From the NCBI GenBank assembly GCA_003230435.1, contig QIDW01000237.1:1-6074 (forward strand): a stretch of DNA of 6,074 bases, read 5' to 3'. Below the pieces are notes generated by a model. The model was not told the origin of the DNA. It worked only from the letters and a program-made list of their open reading frames with translations, and ran no database searches. The stretch is from Acidimicrobiia bacterium (GTDB lineage: Bacteria > Actinomycetota > Acidimicrobiia > Spongiisociales > ZC4RG35). Of the stretch, positions 4,434 through 6,074 are shown piece after piece. Position 1 is the stretch's first letter. Each line of letters opens with the position of its first letter. The position numbers were made by a program, and so were the translations under genes.

Positions 4434-6074
4434 GTCGGAGACGCCGGGAGTACGGATAGATCGAAACGATCTCGCCCGACAGTATCCGGTCTTTCACACC
4501 GTTCCACCAGGAAGCCTGAAGCAGGTCGGAGTGAGCATCCATGAACACCGTTCGTAGCTCCCCGGATAGACCAAGAAACGAGGAAAATTCGGATGGGAAT
4601 ACGTCATGAGGGCCCAGCGGGAACCATGGCATCGCCGACATCTCGTCCTCGATTGACTCGGCCGTCGGTAAGTCACGAAAGTTGCAGTTGCGAATCTCGG
4701 TCAGTTCGTCGTAGTCATAGAAGACGACTCTTTCGTTCCTCGTGACCCCGAAGTTCTTGATGAGGAGGTCGCCAGGAAAGATGCCTGTCACCGCCAGGTC
4801 ACGGATCGCATTTCCGTAGTCGATCACGGCGCTCCGTCCTAGGTCGGCCGTTGTCTCACGGACGTACACATCAAGGGGAATGACACGGCGCTGCACGTAG
4901 GCCAGGCTGATCTCCACCGTCTCTCCGTCACGTCGCACAGTCCTCGAGCACTCGTCCAGCAACGAGTCGAGCAGCGCCGTATCGAACCGATCCGCCGGAA
5001 ACTGGAGGTGTTCGAACGACTGAGAGTCGACGAGCCGACCCGCCCTGTCGTGATGGAATACCAGCCGGTACTTCTCCATCACCTGGCTAGGGGTCATCGT
5101 CTTCTGTGGTGGGAACTTGTCTTTGATCACCTTGAACACCATCTCGAATCCGGGAAGTGTGAGGACCGACATGACAAGGCCTTTCTTTCCCGGGGGTTCG
5201 ATGAAAACGTCGTCACTCGTAGCGAGATGCGATCTCAGCTCCCGGAACAGCTCCGTTTTGCCATGCCGCGTCTGCCCCATCGAGATGTAGAGCTCGGATA
5301 GCCGCTTCCGCGGGACCTGGTCGCTGATGAACCGGATGAGGTCGTATGGCCGCTCCTCTTCAACGTGGAAATAGGAGTGGGCGAACGAGAAGAGAATCGA
5401 AATGTCATCCTCGTGGAGGAGCACGGCGTCGACCGAAATCCCCTCCTCCGGGTTCTCCAGTGCCAGAGCAAAGGGCACGGCCAAGGTGCCTGAGTAGATG
5501 CGACCGAGAAGGTATGCGCCTTTCCCCCGATAGAACACCGACTTGGCCACATCGAGGCGGTCGATGCTCGGTTCGAGTCCCAAAGACACCAAACGACTCT
5601 CGATCTCATCGGCGACCCGCAGCACATCCCCATCAAGGTCGGCGAACCGAGCGCCGAATGCCGGTGAGGTCAGAACGGAACGAATGAGATCGCTCGTGCT
5701 GGTCTTGTCTTCGTAAGTTCGAAACGCCGAGTCCCGGCTCTCGGTTGGCGGGGTGCTGAAGTGCGTGTCGACGAATTCGATCCTCGGATCCACTCCCACG
5801 GTGGCGAAGGTTCGTCGCGTGATGCTGTTGAAGAAGGTCTCGGCCAGCTCAAAGTCCTGCCGCACCATGGCGAACCCGGAGAACGTCGCCTTCATGGCGG
5901 CCCAAACACCTTTGTCATAAAGACGGTCGTCGAGAAGCCCGGCGACTGTGTCGGCCGTCTCCCACGCAACCGTGCCATAGAGGTCGAGACGCTCAGCGGC
6001 GTCCCCAGCCATCCCGGTCCAGTCCCGGGTCTCGAAACGCAATTTGGCGCGCCTCGTGATCGCACCGAAGCGGT
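4423..6074 (-). CDS. aceK: Isocitrate dehydrogenase kinase/phosphatase, N-terminus cut by window edge
   Basis: AceK is a bifunctional cytosolic enzyme that phosphorylates (inactivates) and dephosphorylates isocitrate dehydrogenase, setting flow between the TCA cycle and the glyoxylate bypass. Some 550 residues are visible. Counting from the TTG at 6042, E. coli numbering is higher by 32. The ATP-binding lysine of FKVIKD is K304 (E. coli K336), the catalytic Asp of IFPGD is D425 (D457), then KN 429-430 (K461/N462) and FYDYDE with D443 and D445 (D475/D477). The N-terminal regulatory half has ELAETFFNS, AKSVFYRGKGAYLLGR and LYISMGQTRHGKTELFREL. The TTG at 6042 is not the likely start. The frame is open to the edge, and the ten residues before it (RFGAITRRAK) still align with E. 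coli AceK residues 23-32, so about 22 codons lie outside. The stop lies within the end of the CoA-transferase gene. The position of E. coli E439 is Ile (I407). Neither an isocitrate dehydrogenase gene nor aceBA is in view. Confidence 0.95.
   Translation of the reverse strand, partial: RFGAITRRAKLRFETRDWTGMAGDAAERLDLYGTVAWETADTVAGLLDDRLYDKGVWAAMKATFSGFAMVRQDFELAETFFNSITRRTFATVGVDPRIEFVDTHFSTPPTESRDSAFRTYEDKTSTSDLIRSVLTSPAFGARFADLDGDVLRVADEIESRLVSLGLEPSIDRLDVAKSVFYRGKGAYLLGRIYSGTLAVPFALALENPEEGISVDAVLLHEDDISILFSFAHSYFHVEEERPYDLIRFISDQVPRKRLSELYISMGQTRHGKTELFRELRSHLATSDDVFIEPPGKKGLVMSVLTLPGFEMVFKVIKDKFPPQKTMTPSQVMEKYRLVFHHDRAGRLVDSQSFEHLQFPADRFDTALLDSLLDECSRTVRRDGETVEISLAYVQRRVIPLDVYVRETTADLGRSAVIDYGNAIRDLAVTGIFPGDLLIKNFGVTRNERVVFYDYDELTEIRNCNFRDLPTAESIEDEMSAMPWFPLGPHDVFPSEFSSFLGLSGELRTVFMDAHSDLLQASWWNGVKDRILSGEIVSIYPYSRRLRLSS

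Noticed and set aside
1..6074. Defence, phage, CRISPR or mobile-element system
   Set aside because: All coding space is taken up by metabolic or tRNA-modification genes. No transposase, integrase, terminal repeats or spaced repeat arrays are visible.

Overview
The window is a gene-dense piece of a bacterial chromosome with moderately high GC. It holds five protein-coding genes in four transcriptional blocks. I saw no RNA genes, insertion sequences, CRISPR arrays or phage genes. The organism is most likely an actinobacterium, possibly an uncultured environmental lineage. The main evidence is the C-terminal tail of the dihydrouridine synthase, which has the long RGH..GP.PV.LPHG.L.D form ending in SGG that I associate with actinobacterial Dus proteins. 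This assignment is tentative, because the isocitrate dehydrogenase kinase/phosphatase at the right end belongs to a family best known from Proteobacteria.

Layout. Bases 1-1267 (+) are the end of a histidine-utilisation (hut) operon: the C-terminal part of urocanate hydratase (hutU, cut by the left edge), overlapping by 8 nt an arginase-fold formimidoylglutamase (hutG). Converging on it after a 33-bp spacer is dusB (1301-2416, -), a tRNA-dihydrouridine synthase. An 82-bp divergent spacer (2417-2498) carries an imperfect inverted repeat. It separates dusB from a 644-residue family I CoA-transferase (2499-4433, +). That gene runs tail to tail into aceK (4423 to the right edge, -); the two stop codons lie inside an 11-nt overlap, and the aceK N-terminus lies outside the window.

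How the genes fit together. hutU and hutG carry out two steps of histidine breakdown: urocanate to imidazolone propionate, and formimidoylglutamate to glutamate plus formamide. The CoA-transferase homologue and AceK both belong to short-chain acyl-CoA metabolism. The first would handle acetyl/propionyl-type CoA esters, and the second switches isocitrate dehydrogenase on and off to direct carbon into the glyoxylate bypass during growth on acetate-like substrates. dusB is a tRNA-modification gene without an obvious functional link.

The most interesting item is the CoA-transferase homologue. The residue aligned with the catalytic Glu of family I CoA-transferases is Asp (D324). The same Glu-to-Asp change, made by mutagenesis in glutaconate CoA-transferase, is known to turn that enzyme into an acyl-CoA hydrolase. 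The protein also carries about 130 extra C-terminal residues. It may therefore be a natural acyl-CoA hydrolase or an otherwise altered branch of the propionate CoA-transferase family. HutG also departs from its superfamily at a metal-binding residue (GGDN in place of GGDH).
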